Part shown: one piece after another, positions 24,532 through 32,473 of the stretch
Layout of the letters: every line of letters begins with the position of its first letter
How positions within the stretch are numbered: position 1 is the stretch's first letter
Source of the DNA: a bacterium
Lineage (GTDB): Bacteria > Ratteibacteria > UBA8468 > B48-G9 > JAFGKM01
Direction: 5' to 3'
Length of the DNA: 33,288 bases
Assembly: GCA_035370465.1 (NCBI GenBank)
Contig: DAOOVW010000015.1
Coordinates: 1 to 33,288, forward strand
Program-made: the position numbers and the translations under genes
Notes under the pieces: model-generated
Seen by the model: only the letters and a program-made list of their open reading frames with translations
Databases searched by the model: none
Told to the model about the DNA's origin: nothing

Positions 24532-25216
24532 ACAAAAAGGAATGACCTCATATGATGTTATAAGATTTATAAAAAGACAGTTCAATTTCAAAGAGAAAAT
24601 TGGACATGCAGGGACATTAGACCCAATTGCAGAGGGTGTTCTTATTATTCTTATTGGAAATGCAACAAAATTAAGTTGTAAATTTATGAAATTTGAAAAA
24701 GAATATATTTGTACGATGGAATTGGGTAAAAAAACAGATACAGATGATATTCAGGGCAAAATCATAGAAGAAAAAGAAGTAAAAGTTACAACAAAAGAAA
24801 TTATTGAGACAATAAAAAATTTTGAAGGAGAATATATTCAAACACCACCTGTTGTTTCAGCAATTAAACATCAGGGAAAACCACTCTATAAATTTTACAG
24901 AGAAGGAATTATTATAAAGCCAATTCCAAAACCAGTTATAATTAGAGATATTGATATTGAAGAAATAAAACTTCCATTTATAAAAATAAAAGTTATATGC
25001 ACAAAAGGAACATATGTGAGGTCGCTTTGCAGGGACATTGGTGATAAATTAGGATGTGGAGCAACTCAGGTAGAATTAAAAAGAATAAGAATTGGACCAT
25101 TTTCAATTGAAAAGACATTTACTTTACAACAATTAAAAAAAATAGGTATTGAAAATGCAATTATTACAATTCAAAAACTTCAGCAAATACTTAAAAATGA
25201 AAAAGAAAAATTTTAA
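24506..25216 (+). CDS. truB: tRNA pseudouridine(55) synthase
   Basis: A 236-residue pseudouridine synthase that modifies U55 in the T loop of tRNAs. The N-terminal 'GIININKQKGMTSYDVIRF' and catalytic Asp39 in 'GHAGTLDPIAEGVL' are diagnostic. 'CTKGTYVRSLCRDIGDKLGCGA' is the second conserved block. The protein is at the short end: the C-terminal PUA-like part is minimal, ending soon after 'IGPFSIEKTFTLQQL'. The start is inside nrnA (26-base overlap) and the stop lies 20 bases inside the phosphohexomutase gene. Confidence 0.94.
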   Translation: MDGIININKQKGMTSYDVIRFIKRQFNFKEKIGHAGTLDPIAEGVLIILIGNATKLSCKFMKFEKEYICTMELGKKTDTDDIQGKIIEEKEVKVTTKEIIETIKNFEGEYIQTPPVVSAIKHQGKPLYKFYREGIIIKPIPKPVIIRDIDIEEIKLPFIKIKVICTKGTYVRSLCRDIGDKLGCGATQVELKRIRIGPFSIEKTFTLQQLKKIGIENAIITIQKLQQILKNEKEKF

Positions 25217-26573
25217 AATTAGCGTTGCTGGTATTAGAGGAATATACCCAGATGAAATAACACCAGAAATTGCTTTTAAATTTGCATTTGCCTTTGGATT
25301 TTTTGGTAAAGGGAAAACATTTCTGGTTGGAAAAGATACAAGAATAAGTGGAGATGTTTTAATTTCTTCTGTAATATCAGGACTGCTTTCTTCTGGAAAA
25401 AATGTCCTAAATATTGAAATAACTCCAACTCCTATGATTGGATTTATAATAGAGAAAATTGAAAACAAATATGGAATTATGGTCACTGCAAGTCATAATC
25501 CAGAAGAATATAATGGATTAAAATTTTTCAATAAAAAGGGAAATTTTATAAATAATGATGAATGGAAAAAATTTTTAGAAATTATAAAAAGTGTTAAAAA
25601 ATTAAAATTATCTTCAATTCCAGGTGAAATTAAAAAGATTGAAAAAAATTATATAAAAATTTATTTTGATAATATTTATAAATTAGTAGATGTTAAGAAA
25701 ATAAGAGAAAAAAAGTTTAAGGTTATTGTTGATGCCTGTCAGGGTGTTTCTTCTATCTATACTGAAGAATTCTTAAAAAATTTGGGCTGTGATGTATTGG
25801 TCTTCAATAAATTTCCATATGGTAAATTTTCTCATAATCCAGAACCACTTATAGAAAATCTTCAGCAATTAAAAGAAAAAGTTATTAAAGAAAAAGGAGA
25901 TATTGGTTTTATTCAAGACCCTGATTGCGACCGTTTTTCATTTGTCTGTGAAAATGCTGATATTCCAGGAGAAGAAACAACTTTAGCAATCTGCCTTGAT
26001 TCAGTCCTTGAAAAAGAAAAAACACCTGTTGTTGTTAACTTATCAACTACTTCTTTAATTGATGATATATGTAAAAAACATAAAGTCAAAATTTATAGAA
26101 CAAAAATTGGAGAAATAAATGTTGTTGAAAAAATGAGAAAAATAAAGAGTAGAGCAGGGGGAGAAGGCAACGGCGGGGTTATATGGGGAAAATTTCATTA
26201 TGGAAGAGATAGTTACATTGGAATATCCCTTTTGCTTGAAAAAATGGCAGAAGAAAACAAAAAAATATCTGAAATTGTAAATAATTATCCTAAATATTAT
26301 ATGATAAAAGAGAAATATAAAATTAAAAACATAAAATTTATTCTTAAAAAAATAAAAAAAATTTATAAAAACGAGAAATTGGATTTAACTGATGGAATTA
26401 AAATTATAAGAGAAAATGGATGGATTCATATAAGGCAATCAGGAACTGAACCAGTTGTAAGAGTTATAGTAGAAGCAACAACAAAAATAACTGCTGATGA
26501 ATATCTAAAAGAAATTTATAGTATACTTTCCGCCAGACCAGGTATGCCAGACCAGGTATGGAGAAGTACTTAA
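25197..26573 (+). CDS. Phosphoglucosamine mutase/phosphomannomutase family enzyme
   Basis: A 458-residue alpha-D-phosphohexomutase that interconverts sugar 1- and 6-phosphates. The N-terminal 'SVAGIRGIYPDEITPE', the phosphoserine loop 'TASHNP' (98-102, Ser99), the Mg site 'DPDCDR' (241-246), 'GEGNGGVIWGKFHYGRDS' for sugar recognition and the phosphate loop 'RQSGTEP' (413-419) are all intact. The 'GNGGV' form is seen in phosphoglucosamine mutases, but the sugar is not settled. It could feed UDP-GlcNAc synthesis or the glycan cluster. I use the ATG at 25197; the frame is open from a TTG at 25149. The last 12 residues, 'RPGMPDQVWRST', are encoded by a tandem DNA duplication and look unrelated to the family. 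Confidence 0.88.
   Translation: MKKKNFKISVAGIRGIYPDEITPEIAFKFAFAFGFFGKGKTFLVGKDTRISGDVLISSVISGLLSSGKNVLNIEITPTPMIGFIIEKIENKYGIMVTASHNPEEYNGLKFFNKKGNFINNDEWKKFLEIIKSVKKLKLSSIPGEIKKIEKNYIKIYFDNIYKLVDVKKIREKKFKVIVDACQGVSSIYTEEFLKNLGCDVLVFNKFPYGKFSHNPEPLIENLQQLKEKVIKEKGDIGFIQDPDCDRFSFVCENADIPGEETTLAICLDSVLEKEKTPVVVNLSTTSLIDDICKKHKVKIYRTKIGEINVVEKMRKIKSRAGGEGNGGVIWGKFHYGRDSYIGISLLLEKMAEENKKISEIVNNYPKYYMIKEKYKIKNIKFILKKIKKIYKNEKLDLTDGIKIIRENGWIHIRQSGTEPVVRVIVEATTKITADEYLKEIYSILSARPGMPDQVWRST
26533..26560. repeat. Perfect tandem duplication of a 14-base unit in the mutase 3' end
   Basis: CCAGACCAGGTATG occurs twice in a row without change. Because 14 is not a multiple of 3, the second copy is read in a different frame, and the mutase C-terminus is altered. 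Just downstream lie the palindromes AAGTACTT (26564-26571) and GAGGAC-A-GTCCTC (26578-26590). The patch is GC-rich compared with its flanks. Confidence 0.85.
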
Positions 26574-26599
26574 TGGAGAGGACAGTCCTCCTCAAAAAA

Positions 26600-27199
26600 A
26601 TGGAAATTTTAAATGAAATAATAAAAACTTCAATAATGCTTTTTATTGTAATAGATGCAATTGGTGGTATTCCTATTTTTATTTCTCTTGTTCCAGACAT
26701 CTCAGAAGATGAAGTTAAAAAAGTTGTGAATCTTGCTATAATTGTAAGTTTTTTTATTCTTTTATTTTTTGGAGTTATTGGTAGATGGATACTTTACTTA
26801 TTTAATATAAATTTAGAAGAATTTAAAATTGCAGGTGGATTTCTCCTTCTTATTATTGCCCTTGACGAAATTTTTAATATATTACCTGAAAGAAAATATC
26901 CAAAAGAAGAACTTGGAATTGTTCCAATAGGTTGTCCACTACTTGCAGGTCCAGGAGCAATTACAGTAATTCTTGTAATTCTTTATAGATTTAATTTTCC
27001 CCAAAATTATATTATAATGAGTGCAAGTGTAGTTATTGTCACATTGGTAAACTGGATTATTCTTTCAAGGTTAATTAATATCAAAAGAATTTTTGGTAGA
27101 AAAGGTATATTACTTCTTACAAAATTGATGGGAATAATTCTTGCTGGAATTTCAATAAATTTTTTAGTTAGTGGAATAAAAAACTTATTTACCGGCTAA
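26600..27199 (+). CDS. MarC/NAAT family membrane protein
   Basis: A 199-residue protein with six predicted membrane helices. 'IVIDAIGGIPIFISLVP' (about 17-33) and 'PIGCPLLAGPGAITVILV' are the paired conserved segments of the MarC family. Some archaeal members carry neutral amino acids; E. coli MarC itself has no proven transport role. I choose the ATG at 26600, since 'MEILNEIIKTSIMLFIVID' matches how family members begin. Upstream ATGs at 26558 and 26573 would translate the repeat-derived patch. It is the last gene of this plus-strand run and meets the minus-strand LOG gene with overlapping stop codons (27196-27199). Confidence 0.88.
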   Translation: MEILNEIIKTSIMLFIVIDAIGGIPIFISLVPDISEDEVKKVVNLAIIVSFFILLFFGVIGRWILYLFNINLEEFKIAGGFLLLIIALDEIFNILPERKYPKEELGIVPIGCPLLAGPGAITVILVILYRFNFPQNYIIMSASVVIVTLVNWIILSRLINIKRIFGRKGILLLTKLMGIILAGISINFLVSGIKNLFTG

Positions 27200-27843
27200 T
27201 CAATTTTTTTGTAAAAATCTTTGATTTTTTTTATTGCCTCTTCTGGTTCATTAACAATAGAAAAAATTAAAAGGTCTTCAGGAGAAATATATCCTCTTTT
27301 AAGTTGGGTATTTTTCATCCAATCAATTAGTCCTTTCCAATATGAACTATCAAAAAGAATAATAGGAAATTTATGAATTCTTCCTGTCTGAATTAAAGTT
27401 ATTGCTTCTGTAAATTCATCAAGAGTCCCAAATCCACCTGGAAAAATTACAAAACCCTTTGTATATTTAACAAACATAACTTTTCTTGTAAAAAAATATT
27501 TAAATGAAAGAAGTGTTTTGATATATGGGTTTGGCTTTTGTTCATGAGGTAGTTCTATATTAAGCCCTATTGAATTTCCTCCAGCAAGTGTTGCTCCTTT
27601 ATTTGCTGCTTCCATTATTCCAGGACCCCCACCAGTTATTACTGTATAACCATTTTTTGAAAGTAATTTCCCCAATTCAACTGCCTTTTTATACCAGATA
27701 TCTCCTTCTTTAACTCTTGCAGCACCCCAAACAGTTACTGCATCTTTCACATTACCTAATTCTTCAAATCCCTCAATAAATTCAGCCATTATTCTGAAAA
27801 TTCTCCATGACTCTTCTGCATAAATTTTTTCTTCCTTATTCAT
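27196..27843 (-). CDS. LOG family protein (TIGR00730; nucleotide phosphoribohydrolase fold)
   Basis: A 215-residue Rossmann-type protein with the LOG hallmarks: 'GGGPGIMEAANKG' (71-83), Arg120-Lys121 in 'FFTRKVMFVKY', and 'PGGFGTLDEFTEA' (135-147), the PGGxGTxxE motif that binds the phosphate and holds the catalytic Glu. Proven members release free cytokinin bases from riboside monophosphates or hydrolyse AMP-like nucleotides. In bacteria the natural substrate is often unclear. The start shares one base with the nfeD stop (TAATG), making it the third gene of a coupled minus-strand operon. Its stop (TAG, 27196-27198) overlaps the marC stop. Confidence 0.9.
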   Translation of the reverse strand: MNKEEKIYAEESWRIFRIMAEFIEGFEELGNVKDAVTVWGAARVKEGDIWYKKAVELGKLLSKNGYTVITGGGPGIMEAANKGATLAGGNSIGLNIELPHEQKPNPYIKTLLSFKYFFTRKVMFVKYTKGFVIFPGGFGTLDEFTEAITLIQTGRIHKFPIILFDSSYWKGLIDWMKNTQLKRGYISPEDLLIFSIVNEPEEAIKKIKDFYKKID

Positions 27844-29141
27844 TATCTATCCCCCTCTTTATTTATTTTTTCAACTATTAGAACTGGACCATCTTTTCCA
27901 ATAACTTTTATCTCTTCATTTTTTTTAATAATTTCGTTTTTATCTTTTGGAATACCTTTCCAATACTCACCATGAACAAAAATTAATCCTTCAGGATTTA
28001 AATCCGTTTTAACCCTTCCTTTTTCTCCAATAAGTCCCTCAGTTCCAGTTGTAACTTTTCTCCTTCTCGTTTTAAGAGCAAATAACAATATAGCCCATAT
28101 AAAAAAACCAGATGCAAAAGCAACAGTGAAAATTAGTGAAGTAGCAATTTTTATTTCAGAACCAGGTCTGATTAGCATAAAAGAACCAATAAGAAAAGAA
28201 ATAATACCTGAAATAAAAAACAATCCAAATGTTGGAGTTATTGCCTCAATTCCAAAAAGTATAAAACCTAAAATAAGTAAAAGAAGTCCTGCAATGTTTA
28301 TAGGCATTGTATGTAAAGCAAAAAATCCAAGTATCAAACAAATTGTGCCTGCAATACCTGGTAGTCCAAAACCAGGATGTGAAAATTCTAATATTATTCC
28401 CCACATACCAATTATTAAAAGTAAATACGCAATATTTGGGTCTGAAATTGTTTTTAAAAAATCATCTTTAAATGATTGTTTTAGTGATTCAAAAACAATA
28501 TCTTTTGTATGAAGAATAATTTCTTTTTCATTTTTCTTTATTTTTTTCCCATCAAGTTTTTTAAGAAGTTGGTCAATATCTTCTGCTATAAAATCAATAA
28601 CATTATTTTTTAATGCTTCTGTTTCGGTTGAGGAAATACTCTCTCTCACTGCTTTTTCCGCCCATTTTTCATTTCTTCCTTTATATTTAGCAATACTTTT
28701 TATAAAACTCACCGTATCATTAACTACTTTTTCCTCCATTGTTTTGTTCTGCTCATCTCCACCAGTTAAAGTAACAGGATGAGCAGCACCTATATTTGTT
28801 GCAGGTGCCATCACCAAAATATCACACGAAAGAGCAATAAAAGTTCCAGCAGAAGCACATTGTGCTCCTGATGGATAAACAAAACCAATAATTGGAACTT
28901 TTGATTTTAATATCTCCTGAACAATTTTTCTTGTAGAGGATAGAAGACCACCAGGAGTATCAATTATTAGTAAAACAAACTCTGCATTATTCTTTTCTGC
29001 TGAATTTATAACTCTTGTAATTTGATAATATGTAATAGGACCAATAGCATCATTTATATTTAAAGTGTATGCTTTATTTTCAGAAAAACAAAAGGATGAT
29101 ATTAAAAAAAAGCAAGGAAGAAATAAAATTATTTTTCTCAT
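27843..29141 (-). CDS. NfeD/1510-N type membrane-bound serine protease
   Basis: A 432-residue long-form NfeD. A signal peptide or first helix spans residues 1-20. A ClpP-like protease domain follows, with 'LLIIDTPGG' (57-65), nucleophile Ser97 in 'GAQCASAGT' and Lys138 in 'EEKVVND', the same positions as the Ser97-Lys138 dyad described for Pyrococcus horikoshii 1510-N. About four to five helices (about 225-365) and a C-terminal OB-fold NfeD domain ('GLIGEKGRVKTDLNPEGLIFVHGEYW') complete it. The archaeal relative cleaves the C-terminal hydrophobic part of stomatin. The usual partner, a stomatin/SPFH gene, is not next to it here. It is coupled by ATGA to the upstream M24-like gene and by TAATG to the LOG gene. 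Confidence 0.92.
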   Translation of the reverse strand: MRKIILFLPCFFLISSFCFSENKAYTLNINDAIGPITYYQITRVINSAEKNNAEFVLLIIDTPGGLLSSTRKIVQEILKSKVPIIGFVYPSGAQCASAGTFIALSCDILVMAPATNIGAAHPVTLTGGDEQNKTMEEKVVNDTVSFIKSIAKYKGRNEKWAEKAVRESISSTETEALKNNVIDFIAEDIDQLLKKLDGKKIKKNEKEIILHTKDIVFESLKQSFKDDFLKTISDPNIAYLLLIIGMWGIILEFSHPGFGLPGIAGTICLILGFFALHTMPINIAGLLLLILGFILFGIEAITPTFGLFFISGIISFLIGSFMLIRPGSEIKIATSLIFTVAFASGFFIWAILLFALKTRRRKVTTGTEGLIGEKGRVKTDLNPEGLIFVHGEYWKGIPKDKNEIIKKNEEIKVIGKDGPVLIVEKINKEGDR

Positions 29142-30214
29142 TTTTCTAAAATAGCAGGTCTTTTATAAATTTTCCCTTTATATTCAACTTCAATCATTGG
29201 CCAGTTTTTATCTTCTGTTATTATTGTATTTTTATCTTTTTCAATAATAATTGTATCTTCTGATTTTGTCCCTGTTATTGAAGGATTCCAAGCAAATGAA
29301 CTTTTTTCAATAACTTTTTCATCTGTCTCTTCTGTAACCCTAAAATATCTTGTTGAATAACCAGTTGGTCCTCCTTGATGATGTAATTGCCACTCATTTT
29401 CAAAACCTGTTTCTTTATATGATGATTTTGCTTTTTTAAAAATATCTGACATCTTCACATCTGGTCTTGTCTCATCAATAAAAACAGTATCAACAAAACA
29501 AACACTTTTATGTTTTCTCAAAATAGATTCCTCCAACTTTCCAAAATTAACTATTCTTGTAAGAGATACAATAAGACCATATCTTTTCCCACAAATAGCA
29601 ATTAAAACTCTCTTATCTAATTTTTTTTCTGTTGGTATTGGATGTCTGTATTTCTCAATTCGTTCATCTGCACCAACAAGTATAACAACTGGAATTATAT
29701 CTTTTTCCCATAACTTTTGACTTACTATACCTGCAATTTCAGTTTCTTTCATTCCCGGTTTTATAACTTTTGAAATTTCTGTAATACTTTCAGATGCCAA
29801 TTTTCCAACTTCCTTATATCTATCAATTTCCTCATCAACTAATGGAAAATGTAATTTTTCTAATTTCACAAGGACAGTAAAATTAGTTGGAATATCCGAA
29901 CCAATTTTGCCTTTACATATTTTTTTAACTTCCTCAAACAACTCATTTTCTTTATACCAATTCTTTACGATAAATTCCCAATCACTAATTTCTTCTTCAA
30001 AAATTCTTGGATATTCAATATTTGTTGTTAAAAGAAAAGATTTATCAGGTGTTATTAAAATACTACAAACACCTTTTTCTGTATTAAGTCCAACAAAATT
30101 TTTCTTCCCACCGGTTAACCATGAAAAATTTGATACACCTGATACTAAAATTCCACTCAATCCATTTTCTTTTATATATCTTCTTACTCTCTCAATTTTA
30201 GTTTCTTTTTCCAT
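29138..30214 (-). CDS. Peptidase M24 (creatinase/aminopeptidase P) fold protein, metal site mostly lost
   Basis: A 358-residue protein with a creatinase-type N-terminal domain ('RRYIKENGLSGILVSGVSNFSWLTG') and a pita-bread M24 domain ('KYRHPIPTEKKLDKRVLIAICG'). Of the five metal ligands of M24 peptidases (Asp, Asp, His, Glu, Glu), the two aspartates are absent ('AICGKRYGLIVSLTR' lacks both), and the first Glu is Asn310 in 'FAWNPSI'. Only His278/279 ('LHHQGGPTGY') and Glu319 ('KSEDTII') remain. It is therefore unlikely to be a metallopeptidase. Creatinase is a metal-free precedent for catalysis by this fold. It leads the three-gene minus-strand operon. AAGGAA precedes the ATG. Confidence 0.8.
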   Translation of the reverse strand: MEKETKIERVRRYIKENGLSGILVSGVSNFSWLTGGKKNFVGLNTEKGVCSILITPDKSFLLTTNIEYPRIFEEEISDWEFIVKNWYKENELFEEVKKICKGKIGSDIPTNFTVLVKLEKLHFPLVDEEIDRYKEVGKLASESITEISKVIKPGMKETEIAGIVSQKLWEKDIIPVVILVGADERIEKYRHPIPTEKKLDKRVLIAICGKRYGLIVSLTRIVNFGKLEESILRKHKSVCFVDTVFIDETRPDVKMSDIFKKAKSSYKETGFENEWQLHHQGGPTGYSTRYFRVTEETDEKVIEKSSFAWNPSITGTKSEDTIIIEKDKNTIITEDKNWPMIEVEYKGKIYKRPAILEK

Positions 30215-30629
30215 TTCCTTAATTTACCTTTTTTTCTTTTCTGTTGTCAAATTTTTAGTATGTCAGAAATACAAAAAGTGTTAGTAAATCCTAACTGAAC
30301 CCCATACTAATTCTCAGTATCTAAATATCTTATTGCTCAATAGATATACCTACCTGAACTTGAAGAGGTCATTTTAAGGCGGTTTCAGAATTAAGAGAGT
30401 TTTTATTTTCTGAGCAAGTTTATTTGGTAAAAGTTTTTCTATTTTAACCCCTAACTTCCCACAAATCAAGTAATCGGTATTCTGAAATGTTATTTTTAAG
30501 AGGTAAAAAATACAAATTTTTAAAAAAAAATAAACATATAAATTTTATTTAAATTGCTTGATAGTGGTATATTAACATATAAATTTTCAAAGGTATTCTG
30601 CAGGATTTCAATAAAAAAGATTTTAAATA

Positions 30630-30658
30630 TTGACAGGGAGATAGGATTAAATTATAAA
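30630..30658 (+). promoter_or_regulatory. Near-consensus sigma-70-type promoter
   Basis: TTGACA (30630-30635), a spacer of exactly 17 bases, then TATAAA (30653-30658): 11 of 12 consensus positions. Transcription should begin near 30665, about 27 bases before the ATG at 30692. It would drive the iron-sulfur protein and the hydrolase. Confidence 0.8.
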
Positions 30659-30675
30659 ATTACTTAGTAAGTAAT
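30659..30675. promoter_or_regulatory. Perfect 17-bp palindrome, probable operator
   Basis: ATTACTTA-G-TAAGTAAT directly abuts the -10 box and covers the predicted transcription start, the usual place for a repressor site. The length and central odd base fit a dimeric helix-turn-helix repressor such as a TetR- or GntR-type protein. No regulator gene is in the window. Confidence 0.65.
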
Positions 30676-30691
30676 ATAAAAGGAGGCGGGT

Positions 30692-31642
30692 ATGAGTAAA
30701 ACTGAAAAAGTTAAAGAATACGCAAAAAAATGTGGAGCAGACCTTGTGGGGATTTCCTCACCGGAGAGATTTGAAGGTGCACCTCTCCAGATGGACCCTC
30801 GTCAAATAATGCCCGGAGTAAAATCAATAATTGTTTTAGGATTCAGAGTATTCAGAGGGACATTTAGAGGGATTGAAGAAGGGACATTTTTCAGTAATTA
30901 TTCATCTATGGGATATGGAGGAATAAGTAATATTCAAATGCCAATGGTGCTCTGGAATTTTTGTAAAATAATAGAAGATAAGGGATATGAGGCAATTCCA
31001 TTAGGACATTTGAGTCCATGGAGAGCAATTGATGAAAATGGTGAAATTAAAAAAGGATATAGTCGACCAGTTGCTCCAGGTAAACCTACGCCGGATGTAA
31101 TGATTCATCATAGGATAGCGGCTTTTTGTGCTGGATTGGGAGAGATTGGATATAGCAAGGTTTTTCTAACACCTGAATTTGGACCAAGACAGAGATTAGG
31201 GGAAGTTCTGACTGATATGCCTTTAGACCCTGACCCACTATATGAAGGACCTGCAATTTGTGATAGATGTATGGAATGTGTAAAAGGATGTCCAGCAGGT
31301 GCAATAAGTAGGATAAAAACTGTAAAAGTAGAAGTTGCAGGTAAGATGTTAGAATGGGGAGAATTAGATGTAGAAAAATGTTCAATAGGGTTACGAGGAG
31401 GAAGAAAAGTAAAAGAGGGAGAGAAAGGAGATTATCTACAGGGTCGTTCTGATGTAAAACCGGGGATGCATTCGCCATTTTATCATAAACCCCCCAATGT
31501 TTTTATTCATGGAGAAGCGATATGTGGTGGTAGAGGGTGTATTAGAGCATGTATGATTCATTTAGAAAAACAGGGAAAGTTAAAAAATAAATTTAAAGAC
31601 CCATTTAGAAAAGAAACACCATGGAGGGTAAACTGGGATTAA
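30692..31642 (+). CDS. COG1600-like double [4Fe-4S] cluster protein (epoxyqueuosine-reductase relative)
   Basis: A 316-residue protein. The first half matches the N-terminal domain shared by QueG and reductive dehalogenases ('AKKCGADLVGISSPERF', 'IMPGVKSIIVLGF', 'HHRIAAFCAGLGEIGYSKVFLTPEFGPRQRLGEVLTD'). A ferredoxin motif follows, Cys190-x2-Cys193-x2-Cys196-x3-Cys200-Pro. Four more cysteines (230, 278, 283, 287) can ligate a second cluster, with 'CGGRGCIRAC' replacing the usual second motif. The QueG N-terminal 'MxYxxR' block and C-terminal HEAT repeats are missing, so true epoxyqueuosine reductase activity is unlikely even though queA and tgt are in the window. Relatives may bind a corrinoid. 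A strong AGGAGG site and the promoter/operator upstream suggest a regulated gene. Confidence 0.82.
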   Translation: MSKTEKVKEYAKKCGADLVGISSPERFEGAPLQMDPRQIMPGVKSIIVLGFRVFRGTFRGIEEGTFFSNYSSMGYGGISNIQMPMVLWNFCKIIEDKGYEAIPLGHLSPWRAIDENGEIKKGYSRPVAPGKPTPDVMIHHRIAAFCAGLGEIGYSKVFLTPEFGPRQRLGEVLTDMPLDPDPLYEGPAICDRCMECVKGCPAGAISRIKTVKVEVAGKMLEWGELDVEKCSIGLRGGRKVKEGEKGDYLQGRSDVKPGMHSPFYHKPPNVFIHGEAICGGRGCIRACMIHLEKQGKLKNKFKDPFRKETPWRVNWD

Positions 31643-31696
31643 TACAGATAAATTATAAAGTTTCTATTCTAATCCGTAAAGTAAAAGGAGTGTTTT

Positions 31697-32473
31697 ATGG
31701 CAAATGTACAGGAGATAAAAATTAAATCAAGTGTAGATGGTACTACCCAACCTAATATAATTATTACTTCATCCTCATATAATATTGAGAATTTTGTTCC
31801 TTTACTTGTTGCTTTACATACCTGGCAGGGTGATTATAAGCAATTAGTGAAACCCATAGAAAAACAGATAGAAAAAAGGAACTGGGTTGCACTTCTTCCT
31901 AATTTTCGTGGTCCTAATTGTTTAGAAAATCCTGATTGTAAGAAGGCATGTGGTTCTGAATATGCACAAAGGGATATTGTAGATGCGATTAATTATGTTT
32001 TTTCCTGTTATAAAATAGATAAACAGAGAGTTTATTTAATTGGTGGGTCTGGTGGCGGATATATGAGTTTAATGATGGTTGCTAAATATCCAAATATGTG
32101 GTCAGCAGTTAGTACATGGGCATCCATTAGTGATTTAAAAAAATGGTGGGAAGAAAATAAAAATTATAGTATACATATTGAAGCATGCTTAGGTGGTCCA
32201 CCGGGTAAAAGTTCCGAAATTGATAAAGAATATTATGAAAGGTCTCCAATTAATTTTATTACATCTGCAAAGAATGTTTGGCTTGATATTCACCATGGGA
32301 TAAATGATATGGTAGTTCCATATCATCACAGTGAAGATGTTTATAAAAAACTTATAGATGCAGGCAGTAAAAAGGCAAGGTTTACATTATTTAAAGGAGG
32401 ACATACTATTAATTATTTTCAGGCATGTCAGTGGGTTAGTAAAAAAAGCAATGAAATTGTTGTTACAACTTGA
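31697..32473 (+). CDS. Alpha/beta hydrolase, prolyl oligopeptidase/esterase-like
   Basis: A 258-residue cytoplasmic-looking hydrolase without signal peptide. The nucleophile elbow is 'GGSGGGY' (Ser118). The acid is probably Asp204 in 'HGINDMVVPYHHS' and the base His236 in 'GGHTINY'. 'VALHTWQGDY' (39-47) forms the oxyanion region. This matches single-domain members of the S9/dienelactone-hydrolase-like group that act as esterases or short peptidases. The substrate is unknown. It starts 54 bases after the iron-sulfur gene with its own AAAGGAG site and no evident promoter, so the two are probably one operon. The pair suggests reduction and hydrolysis of a shared small molecule, which is inference. 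Confidence 0.85.
   Translation: MANVQEIKIKSSVDGTTQPNIIITSSSYNIENFVPLLVALHTWQGDYKQLVKPIEKQIEKRNWVALLPNFRGPNCLENPDCKKACGSEYAQRDIVDAINYVFSCYKIDKQRVYLIGGSGGGYMSLMMVAKYPNMWSAVSTWASISDLKKWWEENKNYSIHIEACLGGPPGKSSEIDKEYYERSPINFITSAKNVWLDIHHGINDMVVPYHHSEDVYKKLIDAGSKKARFTLFKGGHTINYFQACQWVSKKSNEIVVTT

Larger units (their letters stand above)
30215..30691. other. Divergent intergenic region
   Basis: A 477-base gap between divergently transcribed operons. It holds two identical copies of AACATATAAATTTT (30533-30546 and 30574-30587), 41 bases apart, and the promoter/operator described separately. On the minus strand TTGACA (30245-30250) lies upstream of the M24-like gene, but the best -10 (TAAATT) would put the start of transcription at the start codon, so I do not call that promoter. 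No gene is supported in the gap. Confidence 0.7.

Noticed and set aside
26558..26599. Upstream ATGs for marC
   Set aside because: They translate the repeat-derived patch; the MarC family begins at the ATG at 26600.
28126..28512. A 128-codon frame antisense to nfeD
   Set aside because: It lies wholly within a well-conserved NfeD coding sequence on the other strand and has a low-complexity, Ile/Pro/Lys-rich translation.
30692..31642. Calling the iron-sulfur protein QueG because queA and tgt are in the window
   Set aside because: The QueG N-terminal block, second ferredoxin motif and HEAT repeats are missing, and the gene is in a separate, independently regulated operon.
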